Shown: piece after piece, positions 1-6,518 of the stretch
How the letters are laid out: the number at the start of each line of letters is the position of its first letter
Numbering within the stretch: position 1 is the stretch's first letter
Assembly (NCBI GenBank): GCA_947372405.1
Contig: CANBTO010000292.1
Location: forward strand, 1-6,568
Direction of reading: 5' to 3'
Length of the DNA stretch: 6,568 nt
Source of the DNA: Verrucomicrobiaceae bacterium
GTDB lineage: Bacteria; Verrucomicrobiota; Verrucomicrobiae; Verrucomicrobiales; Akkermansiaceae
The notes under the pieces: model-generated
Told to the model about the DNA's origin: nothing
Seen by the model: the letters and a program-made list of their open reading frames with translations, nothing else
Databases searched by the model: none
Position numbers and translations under genes: made by a program

Positions 1-138
1 TTTGGCACAATCGACAACGGGCAGTTCGCACTTACTATTGACTCCAAAGAGAAGGCCGAGAGGCTTCTGACGGAACTGAAGAAAGTCGAACAACCCGCGG
101 ATGGCAAGACGCCAGAAGCTCCTCAGCCACCTCACTAA
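1..138 (+). CDS. C-terminal end of an unidentified protein (5' truncated by window)
   Basis: An open frame runs from the first base to a TAA at 136-138 and gives the last 45 residues of a protein whose start lies outside the window. The visible part begins FGTIDNGQFALTID, followed by a charged, probably helical stretch (KEKAERLLTELKKVEQ) and a proline-rich, probably disordered tail ending in PQPPH. I do not recognise a family. The next gene on the same strand begins 47 bp later, so the two may share a transcript ending at the terminator at 559-590. The base composition, like that of the next gene, is less GC-rich than the rest of the window. The frame is short, so the call rests on amino-acid composition and position rather than on a motif. 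Confidence 0.55.
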   Translation, partial: FGTIDNGQFALTIDSKEKAERLLTELKKVEQPADGKTPEAPQPPH

Positions 139-185
139 CTCGAACCAACCATGCGTCTGCCATCGCAGCAAACGTTCGCAGAAAT

Positions 186-518
186 ATGAGAGACACCATT
201 ATCGCACTAGCAGCGCTCATTTTCTTCTTATCTTGGCTCATCGGCGTCGTTGGCAGCCTTCGATTCTCGCTCTATGTTCGGCGATCACACCCGAGTATCG
301 CAAAAGAGCATTTTCCAGGAATCCTTCATGGATCAATCGCTCAGCAGCTCAGAACGCAGAAGTGGATGAAGTCACGGGGATATTCTGAAGCTGGGGACGC
401 AGAACTTACTCACCGAGCAGATCGCCACTCAAAAATCTCGGGGTTTGCCTTTAAGACAATGATATGCGCCATGGTCATTCTAGTTGTTTTGAGCATCTTC
501 TTCGCCGAATCCAAATGA
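186..518 (+). CDS. Small two-helix membrane protein, UspB-like architecture
   Basis: This encodes a 110-residue protein with a hydrophobic segment at about residues 4-24 (IIALAALIFFLSWLIGVVGS) and a second at about 88-106. A basic, hydrophilic loop between them contains SLYVRRSHPS and LRTQKWMKSRGYSEAGDAEL. The positive-inside rule puts the loop in the cytoplasm with both ends outside. Length, helix spacing and loop pattern (LRxxLxVxR near the first helix, a QxRxxxW-like stretch mid-loop, a D-E-x-x-x-R stretch before the second helix) resemble enterobacterial UspB (about 111 residues), a stress-associated membrane protein. The resemblance is from memory and weak, so the function is unknown. 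The ATG at 186 has no clear Shine-Dalgarno. It lies 47 bp after the preceding stop, and a good terminator follows its stop by 40 bp, which supports it being a real last gene of a transcript. Confidence 0.68.
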   Translation: MRDTIIALAALIFFLSWLIGVVGSLRFSLYVRRSHPSIAKEHFPGILHGSIAQQLRTQKWMKSRGYSEAGDAELTHRADRHSKISGFAFKTMICAMVILVVLSIFFAESK

Positions 519-558
519 ATTCACGTAGGGCCGGGCCGCGCCCTTGATCCCTCCAACC

Positions 559-590
559 GGAGTTCGGCACTTGCTGGGCTCCTTTTTTTT
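559..590 (+). terminator. Rho-independent terminator of the left-hand plus-strand genes
   Basis: GGAGTTC (559-565) pairs with GGGCTCC (576-582) through seven pairs, two of them G-T wobbles. Inside, GC (567-568) pairs with GC (573-574) around an ACTT loop. Eight T's follow immediately at 583-590. This is a standard intrinsic terminator on the plus strand, 40 bp after the stop of the small membrane protein gene. It also lies in the convergent gap facing the minus-strand cysteine peptidase gene that ends at 606. It is not a good terminator for that gene, because the minus strand has the A-run on the upstream side and no T-run after the stem. Confidence 0.8.
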
Positions 591-605
591 GTGATGGGTG
601 GGCGC

Positions 606-1391
606 TCACCATCTGCCGAGGACGGCGGCGACGGTGAGTCCGCCGGACTCGCCGGGGTGGACGAGTTTTTTTCCGACCGAAGACTGCGGGAAAACGGCCT
701 CCAGACAGGGCGAGGCGGCGGGTGTGTCGGCGAGGATGGGGTGGATGGGAATGGCGATGGTGCCGTGATCGACTTTGCCGCCCCAGGGATCGAGATAGGT
801 GACGGGGAAGGAAACCGCGCCTTTTTCCAGATGCCGGGGGATGGCGGTGAGGGTGACGAAATGGGCGTCGAGCACCTGCCACTGCGCAGCGCGGTGGATG
901 TAGCGGCGGAGACTGATGACGGGGGGCAGTCCTTTGGTTAAAGAGGTTTCGAAATATTGGTGGACGCGCTGGAGGAGGTTTTCCCCGGATTCGCCGGGCT
1001 TGGCGAAGAGGACTTCTTGGCTGATGACGGGTAGGAAATGGCCACGGGTCATTTCGTTGGCGATGTCTGCTAGGTCGGCGAGATTCACGCCTTTGCGGGA
1101 CCAGCGTGGGCGGTCGGTTAGGTGGGTCGAGGGCCTCATGCCGTAGTCGCGGATGATGGCGGTGATCCGTTGTTTGTCGGTGTCGCCGGGAAGGGCGTTG
1201 GCGGCGCGCTGCCAGTCTGGATTGCCGAAGCGGAAGGCATTGAGCAAGGCGGCGGGGCCACAGGCGTTACCGGCGACGACGAGTTGGTTGGCGGCGACGG
1301 CGGTGGGATTGGGAGCCTCGCGGTTGGCGGGTTCCGCCAGCGCGGTCCCGCAGAGCAGGAGGCAGAGACTATTTAGCGCCAGCCGGAACAT
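606..1391 (-). CDS. Secreted C39/papain-like cysteine peptidase homologue
   Basis: Translated from the ATG at 1391, the protein has 261 residues. It begins with a clean Sec signal peptide (MFRLALNSLCLLLCGTALA, likely cut after residue 19). Two upstream ATGs in the same frame (1439, 1427) would add 16 or 12 residues before the signal peptide and extend the overlap with the preceding gene, so 1391 is preferred. The mature part shows the layout of C39-like/papain-fold peptidases: GNACGPAALLNAF with Cys44 as the candidate nucleophile, DAHFVTLTAI with His177, and YLDPWGGK with Asp201 as the third member. The region between, with no recognised domain, contains RDYGMRPSTH and a long helix. The protein probably acts in the periplasm or outside the cell; its substrate is unknown. 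It overlaps the 3' end of the subtilase gene by 23 bp and has no Shine-Dalgarno, so translational coupling is likely. Secreted C39-like proteins without an ABC transporter are usually not bacteriocin processors. Confidence 0.82.
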   Translation of the reverse strand: MFRLALNSLCLLLCGTALAEPANREAPNPTAVAANQLVVAGNACGPAALLNAFRFGNPDWQRAANALPGDTDKQRITAIIRDYGMRPSTHLTDRPRWSRKGVNLADLADIANEMTRGHFLPVISQEVLFAKPGESGENLLQRVHQYFETSLTKGLPPVISLRRYIHRAAQWQVLDAHFVTLTAIPRHLEKGAVSFPVTYLDPWGGKVDHGTIAIPIHPILADTPAASPCLEAVFPQSSVGKKLVHPGESGGLTVAAVLGRW

Positions 1392-2985
1392 AGGTGACAA
1401 CGCGGCTGTCGTTAGCGGGCTTCGCATCGGTGCGGCCATTGGCGAGGATGACTTGGGAGCTGATGTTCATGCCGTCCGGGGAGGAGCCGTTGAGCGGGAC
1501 GAGGATGGTTTGGACGGCATTGGCGGCGAGCGAGGTGATGTTGGAATTGACGATGCCGTAGGGCGTGGAGATGCGGACATCGGTGTTGATCAAAGTTTCC
1601 GTCCCACGGTTTTGGACGAGGACTGCGATCTGGCCGTTCGGGTGGCTCGCATCCGGCGGGATGATCTGTTGGGAGGCCAGGGCGGCGTCGTAGATACCGG
1701 GGGTATTGCCAGCTAGGGCGCGTCCCAGATCCGGCATGCCCGCGCCCAATTGTGGATCCGGGCCCGCCGCGCCGCCATCGTTGAGGTAGGAAAATAGCAG
1801 CGTTTCGGCTTGCGCGGCGGTGAGCGTCTTCCCGCCCGCTTGGCTCATCAGCGCAGCGAGCGAGCCGACCACGATGGGGCTGCTGAACGAGGTGCCGCTG
1901 ACGCTGGCGGCTTGGTCGCCGGTCCATGCGGCATTGACCCCGAAGCCTGGGGCGGAGATGGCGACTTGGTTGCCGGTGTTTGAGAAATCGAGGTGATTTC
2001 CCATGGCATCCACCGCGCCTACCGCGATGACCCCGGTGTTCGCGGCGGGATAGGAAACTTGATCGGTGCCGTTGTTGCCAGCCGCCGCCACGATGAGTGA
2101 GCCAGCAGCCTGCGCGTAGGCGATGGCATTCTGCACCAAAGGGCTGTCGCCGACACTGCCCATGGAGATGTTGATCAGTTGCGCCCTCGCATCGACCGCC
2201 GCGATAATGCCTTGCGCTAAGAGGAAACTATCCGACTGGCCGAGATCGTTGGCGATGCGGATCGAGTAAATGTCAGCGCCGGGTGCGACGCCGGGGGTGA
2301 ACGAGTTTTGACCGATGATCATGGATGCCACCGCCGTGCCGTGGCCGTCCTGCTTGGATAGATCCGTCGGCAGTGGGACTAGATTGAGCGTGGAAATTCT
2401 GCTGGAAAACGCCGAGCTGGCAGCCACGCCGGTGTCGAGAATGGCGACGAGGACGCCTTTTCCCCATGCTGAATTGTCCGCCGTGACGCCGAGCCAATCG
2501 AGCAGGCCCGCGCCCAAAGCCACGGCTCCCGCCTGGGCCTTCCCATTCGTCGCGGGCGGGGTGTCCACGGGGAAAACGTACGAGGACTGCTCGTCGCCAT
2601 TGAGCAGGGAGGCGAGATCATCCGGGTTGAGAAATCCGATCCGCAGGGCGTGGAGCTTATCGAGCCGGCCTAGCAGGTGTAGCCGGTCGCCCGCGCGTTT
2701 GAGAAAATTTTCCAAGGCGGATTGGTCTTTGAAGACGAGAATCCGCTGACCCGCCAGCGCGCCGTTTTTCAGCGCGTCGTCATCGCGGCGGTATGCGGGG
2801 CCGCGTTCTTCGCGGCGGAACTTGGGTGCCGGCTCGTCAACGATCACCGTTCGTTTCGGCGGACTGGGTGGCTTGGCCTTGGTTTCTTGGCCCGGCGGCA
2901 GCTTGGTCGCTGTCGCCGCCAGCCAGTAACCCAGTAACACGATCATCGCGAAACCGAGCAGCAATAGCAGATGGTGACGGCGCAT
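1369..2985 (-). CDS. Subtilisin-like (S8) serine protease with propeptide and CARDB-like C-terminal domain
   Basis: This is a 538-residue subtilase. Residues 1-5 are basic (MRRHH) and about 6-24 are hydrophobic, giving a signal anchor or signal peptide, followed by a proline/lysine-rich linker (about 28-70). Residues about 78-140 (RILVFKDQSALENFLKRAG onward) look like an I9-type inhibitory propeptide. The catalytic domain (about 165-425) has all S8 motifs: Asp184 in AILDTGV, His215 in DGHGTAVAS, oxyanion Asn304 in AAGNNG and Ser366 in SGTSFSSP. Residues about 445-530 (IAVLVQNRGTETLINTDVRIS and after) resemble a CARDB-type beta-sandwich, common at the end of secreted proteases and often adhesive. 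The enzyme should be active and located outside the cytoplasm. The ATG at 2985 is preferred because it supplies the basic N-terminus of the signal; no Shine-Dalgarno precedes it. It is the first gene of a minus-strand pair with the C39-like peptidase gene. Confidence 0.95.
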   Translation of the reverse strand: MRRHHLLLLLGFAMIVLLGYWLAATATKLPPGQETKAKPPSPPKRTVIVDEPAPKFRREERGPAYRRDDDALKNGALAGQRILVFKDQSALENFLKRAGDRLHLLGRLDKLHALRIGFLNPDDLASLLNGDEQSSYVFPVDTPPATNGKAQAGAVALGAGLLDWLGVTADNSAWGKGVLVAILDTGVAASSAFSSRISTLNLVPLPTDLSKQDGHGTAVASMIIGQNSFTPGVAPGADIYSIRIANDLGQSDSFLLAQGIIAAVDARAQLINISMGSVGDSPLVQNAIAYAQAAGSLIVAAAGNNGTDQVSYPAANTGVIAVGAVDAMGNHLDFSNTGNQVAISAPGFGVNAAWTGDQAASVSGTSFSSPIVVGSLAALMSQAGGKTLTAAQAETLLFSYLNDGGAAGPDPQLGAGMPDLGRALAGNTPGIYDAALASQQIIPPDASHPNGQIAVLVQNRGTETLINTDVRISTPYGIVNSNITSLAANAVQTILVPLNGSSPDGMNISSQVILANGRTDAKPANDSRVVTYVPAGAK

Positions 2986-3071
2986 GGCGCAGACTAAACA
3001 CCAGCAAACAGGAAAGGGCAGCGAATAATTTCACATGACAGATCGCCCGTCCTTGGGGAATAGCTATCGCC
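2986..3071. promoter_or_regulatory. Divergent intergenic spacer, presumed promoters for both directions
   Basis: These 86 bp separate the starts of the minus-strand subtilase gene and the plus-strand DUF3592 gene, so any promoters for both must lie here or inside the opposing gene. The middle is locally AT-rich (gaataatttcacatgaca, about 3022-3039), unlike the flanking coding DNA. I could not find a convincing -35/-10 pair for either direction. A GGGGA at 3055-3059 lies 12 bases before the ATG at 3072 and is at best a distant ribosome binding site. The call rests on gene arrangement, not on a recognised site. Confidence 0.4.
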
Positions 3072-3590
3072 ATGACAGCATCCACTCACACAAATGCCGC
3101 CGGGCGTTGGTTTCTGATCGTGCTAGGCATGGTGCTGGCGATGCTTGGCGGGGTGTTTGTCTGGCTGATGGCGCGGAGTTTCCAACGGGCATGGGAAATG
3201 CGGGCATGGCCTAAAACTCCCTGCGTGATCCTGGTTTCGGAGGTTGCGGAATTCAAACATGATGAAATCTCGGGCATGGAGTTTCGCCAGCTTCTGAACT
3301 ATGGCTACGAGTGGCAGGGCGTGGCCCACACCAGCAATCATCTGACCTGGCGCGACAACCCTTCATCCTCGAGCCGCGAGTTGGTGGAATCCCGGGTGGC
3401 GGAATTTCCCGTCGGCAAATCCACCGTCTGCCACGTCGATCCCGCTAACCCTGCCTTCGCCATTCTCAAGCCGGATTCCCTCGCGCCCGGCTACGCGATC
3501 TGGTTTCCCGGCTTGTTCGTCATCGGCGGCCTGGGCATCGTCTGGCGGGCCGCGACGAACCGGCCATCTCGCCCGCGGGTGAGCGACTAG
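3072..3590 (+). CDS. DUF3592 family two-helix membrane protein
   Basis: This encodes a 172-residue protein with a membrane helix at about 13-34 (WFLIVLGMVLAMLGGVFVWLM) and another at about 139-158 (PGYAIWFPGLFVIGGLGIVW). Between them is a soluble region of about 100 residues with the pattern of DUF3592: a WPKTPCVILVSEV strand after helix one (46-58), YGYEWQGVAHTSNHL (77-91), and VGKSTVCHVDPANPAFAIL (114-132), which matches the family's usual G-K-x-V-x-V-x-Y-D-P-x-N-P pattern with H in place of Y. The family has no known biochemical function; the middle region probably lies on the outer face of the membrane. The gene is divergent from the subtilase gene and separated from the deacetylase gene by 115 bp with a hairpin, so it is probably a single-gene unit, though read-through is possible. 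Confidence 0.88.
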   Translation: MTASTHTNAAGRWFLIVLGMVLAMLGGVFVWLMARSFQRAWEMRAWPKTPCVILVSEVAEFKHDEISGMEFRQLLNYGYEWQGVAHTSNHLTWRDNPSSSSRELVESRVAEFPVGKSTVCHVDPANPAFAILKPDSLAPGYAIWFPGLFVIGGLGIVWRAATNRPSRPRVSD

Positions 3591-3625
3591 CAGATCGCGC
3601 GTTTCGCAATAGTCCCAAGGAAACC

Positions 3626-3650
3626 CACGCCACTCGAAAAACGAGGCGTG
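3626..3650 (+). other. Imperfect hairpin between the DUF3592 and deacetylase genes
   Basis: CACGC (3626-3630) and CTCG (3633-3636), separated by a two-base CA bulge, pair with CGAG (3642-3645) and GCGTG (3646-3650) around an AAAAA loop. This makes nine Watson-Crick pairs. The hairpin starts 35 bp after the DUF3592 stop and lies 55 bp before the deacetylase ATG. There is no T-run on either side, so it is not a standard intrinsic terminator. It could be a U-less terminator, an mRNA 3' end stabiliser or a leader structure of the deacetylase mRNA. I see nothing else in the 115-bp gap 3591-3705. Confidence 0.4.
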
Positions 3651-3705
3651 ACATGAAACGTGAATGCCGTAGTTTCTCCGCAACTTCACCGCACCTCCCC
3701 CCTTT

Positions 3706-4659
3706 ATGGAAAACCCCCTTCACACCCTCGGCCACAATTTCCTCAAGACCACCGGTTCCGCCGATCAGGAAAACCCGCTGAGACTTTCCCGCCGCGGCTT
3801 CATGCTGCTGGCTGCCACCTTGTCCAGTTGCGCGGCGGCGGATCCGTTGAAGCCCGCTACCGCCGCCCGAGCCGCTTCGGCTCCGGTGAAAACGCCGTCT
3901 AACACCGCTTACCGCACGCCCTCGATCAAGGGTCCGGTCCCCCGCAATCCAGACCTGCACCTGAGCAACAATTTCTCCAAAAGCTCAGGCATCTCGTTTT
4001 CCCGTGTCCTCGTCTCCGGCAACTACATCGCCATGACCTTCGACGATGGCCCACAACCGCAGAACACCCCGCGCCTGCTCGACATGCTCCGCGAGCGCAA
4101 CATCAAGGCCACTTTCTACGTCATCGGCCAAAGCGTCGATCTCTACCCTGCCGTCGTCCGCCGCACGGTCGCGGAGGGGCATGAAATTGGCAACCACTCG
4201 AACACCCACCGCCTGCTCAGCAAACTCCCCGACGCGGAAATCCTCGCCGATCTCCACCGCTGCGAAAACGCCATCGTCCGCGCCTGCGGCGTCAAGCCGC
4301 CGACCATGCGCCCGCCCTACGGTGGCCTGCTTCAACGCCAGCGCGAACTCGTCCATGCAGAATTCGGCTACCCCATCATCCTCTGGTCCGTCGATCCGCT
4401 AGATTGGAAACGACCCGGTGCCTCCGTCGTCAGCTCACGCATCCTCGCCGCTGCCTCTTCCGGTGGGATCGTCCTCTCCCATGACCTGCACTCACAGACC
4501 GTCGATGCGATGCCAAACACCCTCGACACCCTGCTCCGCCGTGGTTTCAAGTTCGTCACGGTTTCCCAACTTCTTGCGATGAAACTCGAGACCCCGGGGA
4601 CCGCACCCGCACCTGCCGAACCCGCCGTCCAGACCGAACAAGTCCCCCCAACTTTCTAA
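3706..4659 (+). CDS. Polysaccharide deacetylase (NodB/CE4), predicted Tat-exported lipoprotein
   Basis: This 317-residue protein has a complete CE4 NodB domain at about residues 105-292. CE4 enzymes remove N-acetyl (or O-acetyl) groups from peptidoglycan, chitin or other polysaccharides using a divalent metal. All five motifs are present: TFDDGP (111-116, catalytic base Asp113 and metal Asp114), HSNTH (164-168, metal His164 and His168), RPPYG (202-206), DPLDW (230-234) and LSH (257-259, His259). The N-terminus carries a twin-arginine motif SRRGF (28-32), then a hydrophobic stretch and a lipobox LSSC with Cys42. A Tat-exported lipoprotein, lipid-anchored in an envelope membrane, is therefore likely. 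An Ala/Pro/Ser-rich linker follows to about residue 80, and the C-terminal 25 residues are proline-rich. The ATG at 3706 has no Shine-Dalgarno but is needed to include the arginine pair. The GTPase gene starts 3-15 bp after the stop, so the two are probably co-transcribed. Confidence 0.93.
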   Translation: MENPLHTLGHNFLKTTGSADQENPLRLSRRGFMLLAATLSSCAAADPLKPATAARAASAPVKTPSNTAYRTPSIKGPVPRNPDLHLSNNFSKSSGISFSRVLVSGNYIAMTFDDGPQPQNTPRLLDMLRERNIKATFYVIGQSVDLYPAVVRRTVAEGHEIGNHSNTHRLLSKLPDAEILADLHRCENAIVRACGVKPPTMRPPYGGLLQRQRELVHAEFGYPIILWSVDPLDWKRPGASVVSSRILAAASSGGIVLSHDLHSQTVDAMPNTLDTLLRRGFKFVTVSQLLAMKLETPGTAPAPAEPAVQTEQVPPTF

Positions 4660-4662
4660 CTT

Positions 4663-6390
4663 GTGAGCCACACCATGTTCGGCGAGCGCTACTTCGCGAC
4701 GCGTGAACGGCTTTCGGGCGTGATGCGCGGCGTTGCCGAACTGGCGACCGAAACCGGGGCGGAACTCGGCGACCGCCTGCCACTCGCGGAAATCGAAACC
4801 GGTCTCGGCACCCCCTTCCTCTTCGTCGTCTGCGGCGAGGTCAATGCCGGCAAGTCCACCCTCGTCAACGGCCTCTTCGGCCGGGACTTGTGCCGCGTCA
4901 ACATCCTGCCGGAAACCGACCGCGTCCTCTGGTACCAATACGGCAAATCCGCCCGCGATGTCGAGATCACGCCGATGCTCGAGGAACGCCACCGCCCGAT
5001 CGAATTCCTCCGGGATTTTAACCTGATCGACACCCCCGGCACCAATTCCATCGTCCAAGGCCACCAAGAAATCACCGCGCGCTTCCTGCCCTCCGCCGAC
5101 CTCATCCTCTTCGTTTTCCCGGTCACCAACCCCTGGGGCGCCGCCACTTGGAATTTCATCTCGGAAATTTCCCCGGACGTGCTCAAGCGCACCGCCTTCA
5201 TCATCCAACAGGCCGACCAGCGCGAAGCCATCGACATCAGCGTGATCCGCGGCCACATGGCAGATCTCGCGGTGAAACGGCTTGGCCACGTCCCGCCGAT
5301 CTTCGCCGTCTCCGGAAAAATGGCCTACGAGGCCAAGCGCGCCGTCCCCTTCGCCGGTGACCGCCTGAAAACCAGTGGCTACCCGGAGTTGGAAAGCTTC
5401 ATCTCCAAGAAAGTCTGCGAATCCCCGGAGCGGAAACTCGTCCTCGAAACCTGGCGCAGTCAGGCCGCCTCCGCCCTCCGCGTGGTGGAGGATCACATCG
5501 AGGGCATGACCCGCGAACTCAACGTTCAAGGCCGTTTCCTCGACACCATCGAGGGCGAGATCGACGACATCCGCGAGCGCTTCGTCGCGCGTCTGCCGCG
5601 CCATCTCGCAGGTGTGGCCGAGGTCTTTGAAACCGAGGCCGTCTGGGTCTCCAAGCTCCTCCGGCGGCGGCTCGGCCTCTGCCGATCCTTCATCCGTCTC
5701 TTCACCGGCGACCGCACCGGCCAGGAAATGGAAACCGTCTTTGTCGATCGCCTGCAAACCGCAGTCGAGTCCGTCGCGGAAACCGACGGCGTCGAGGTCG
5801 TCGAATTCTGCCGCACCCACTGGAACGAACTCGGAGTCCGCGTGGAAGAAGCAATGGCCGTGGAGCTGGGCGATGTTGCCCAGCTCGACGAGACCCTCGC
5901 CACCGCGAAAAAGCGCTTCATCCTCCGCCTCGGCCGCGCCGCCCGCCAGGGCATCGGCAATCTCAAAGTCCGCAACCAGCTCGACAAAGAACTCCGCCGT
6001 CGCAATCTCGCGCTCAAGTCCTTCGTCGTCATGACGCTCCTCCTCACCACCGCCGGTGCCACCTGCGGTGCGCTGCGCATCCATTGGCTTCCCCCCATCC
6101 TCTGCGGACTCGCCGGGCTGTTCCTGCTAGGCGCGTTGCTCACCGCCGCCATTACCCGCAAGACCATCACCACCGAGTTTCAATCCCGCCTGCTCGACAC
6201 CTGCGGCGGCTTTGCCAGCACCCTGCGCACCGACTACGAGGAGGCTCTGCGCATCGTATTCCAAGATTATGTCTCCTCGCTCACTGCAGTTAGAACCCAC
6301 CTGTCGCGAGAAAAAATCGCCGTGGAACCCTACCTCCGCCGCTGGCAGGAACTTTTCCTAACACTCAAGGCAATCGAGCAAGAACTCTAA
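4663..6390 (+). CDS. Dynamin-like membrane GTPase with C-terminal helix pair
   Basis: This encodes up to 575 residues. The G domain (about 50-250) has G1 GEVNAGKST (58-66), a G2-like PET (83-85, Thr85), G3 DTPG (123-126) and a G5-like VSGK (216-219). The G4 position reads QQAD (182-185) instead of the usual N/T-K-x-D. A long helical region follows (about 255-450), then two membrane helices (about 453-471 and 474-497) and a final helical segment of about 78 residues. A late hydrophobic hairpin followed by a closing helix is the layout of bacterial dynamin-like proteins such as cyanobacterial BDLP and of mitofusins, which bind and remodel or fuse membranes on GTP hydrolysis. The start is either GTG at 4663 (3 bp after the deacetylase stop) or ATG at 4675 (571 residues). 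Neither has a Shine-Dalgarno and I cannot choose firmly. The tight spacing suggests an operon with the deacetylase. Confidence 0.92.
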   Translation: MSHTMFGERYFATRERLSGVMRGVAELATETGAELGDRLPLAEIETGLGTPFLFVVCGEVNAGKSTLVNGLFGRDLCRVNILPETDRVLWYQYGKSARDVEITPMLEERHRPIEFLRDFNLIDTPGTNSIVQGHQEITARFLPSADLILFVFPVTNPWGAATWNFISEISPDVLKRTAFIIQQADQREAIDISVIRGHMADLAVKRLGHVPPIFAVSGKMAYEAKRAVPFAGDRLKTSGYPELESFISKKVCESPERKLVLETWRSQAASALRVVEDHIEGMTRELNVQGRFLDTIEGEIDDIRERFVARLPRHLAGVAEVFETEAVWVSKLLRRRLGLCRSFIRLFTGDRTGQEMETVFVDRLQTAVESVAETDGVEVVEFCRTHWNELGVRVEEAMAVELGDVAQLDETLATAKKRFILRLGRAARQGIGNLKVRNQLDKELRRRNLALKSFVVMTLLLTTAGATCGALRIHWLPPILCGLAGLFLLGALLTAAITRKTITTEFQSRLLDTCGGFASTLRTDYEEALRIVFQDYVSSLTAVRTHLSREKIAVEPYLRRWQELFLTLKAIEQEL

Positions 6391-6401
6391 AATCCACCCT
6401 C

Positions 6402-6483
6402 TTTCACGGACCGTGGAATCCCCAGAGCCGGTCTCCCTTTCATGCCACGGTCATGCCTGTCCTTGACCTCTCCACCGTGAAAG
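6402..6483. repeat. Cluster of CACGG/CCGTG inverted repeats downstream of the GTPase gene
   Basis: Just after the GTPase stop, TTTCACGG (6402-6409) and CCGTGGAA (6411-6418) form a dyad around a single A (one T-G mismatch/wobble). The same left arm, extended to CTTTCACGG (6401-6409), is exactly inverted at 6475-6483 (CCGTGAAAG), 65 bp away. A further CCACGG lies at 6445-6450, flanked by two CATGCC copies (6441-6446 and 6452-6457). No T-run follows, so this is not a typical terminator. It may be a transcription end structure, a binding site cluster or the remnant of an inverted-repeat element. Confidence 0.45.
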
Positions 6484-6518
6484 CCAAAGCACCCACCGAC
6501 GTCTTCCAATGTCGTACC

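Noticed and set aside
527..544. GC-rich inverted repeat AGGGC...GCCCT after the small membrane protein gene as a second terminator
   Set aside because: There are only five pairs with an 8-base GC loop and no T-run on either strand. The terminator at 559-590 is far better.
606..1391. Cysteine peptidase as a bacteriocin leader-processing C39 domain
   Set aside because: There is no ABC transporter domain, no adjacent export genes and no double-glycine leader peptide. The protein has its own Sec signal peptide.
1392..1439. A longer start (ATG at 1439 or 1427) for the cysteine peptidase gene
   Set aside because: It would place 12-16 extra residues before an otherwise perfect signal peptide and enlarge the overlap with the subtilase gene. 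No ribosome binding site favours it.
1153..1716. A 187-codon plus-strand frame across the junction of the two protease genes
   Set aside because: It is antisense to two genes with clear catalytic motifs, is rich in Gly/Asp/Val typical of complement frames, and shows no recognisable domain.
3613..3625. A possible stray copy of the tandem repeat (cccaaggaaac resembles cccaagggaaac)
   Set aside because: The match covers only about 12 bases with a missing base and does not continue into the rest of the unit, so chance is sufficient.
4492..6084. A 530-codon open frame on the minus strand, antisense to the GTPase and the deacetylase end
   Set aside because: Its product is dominated by acidic and Gly/Ala low-complexity sequence with no domain, as expected for the complement of a GC-rich gene. 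The plus strand has unmistakable GTPase motifs over the same DNA.
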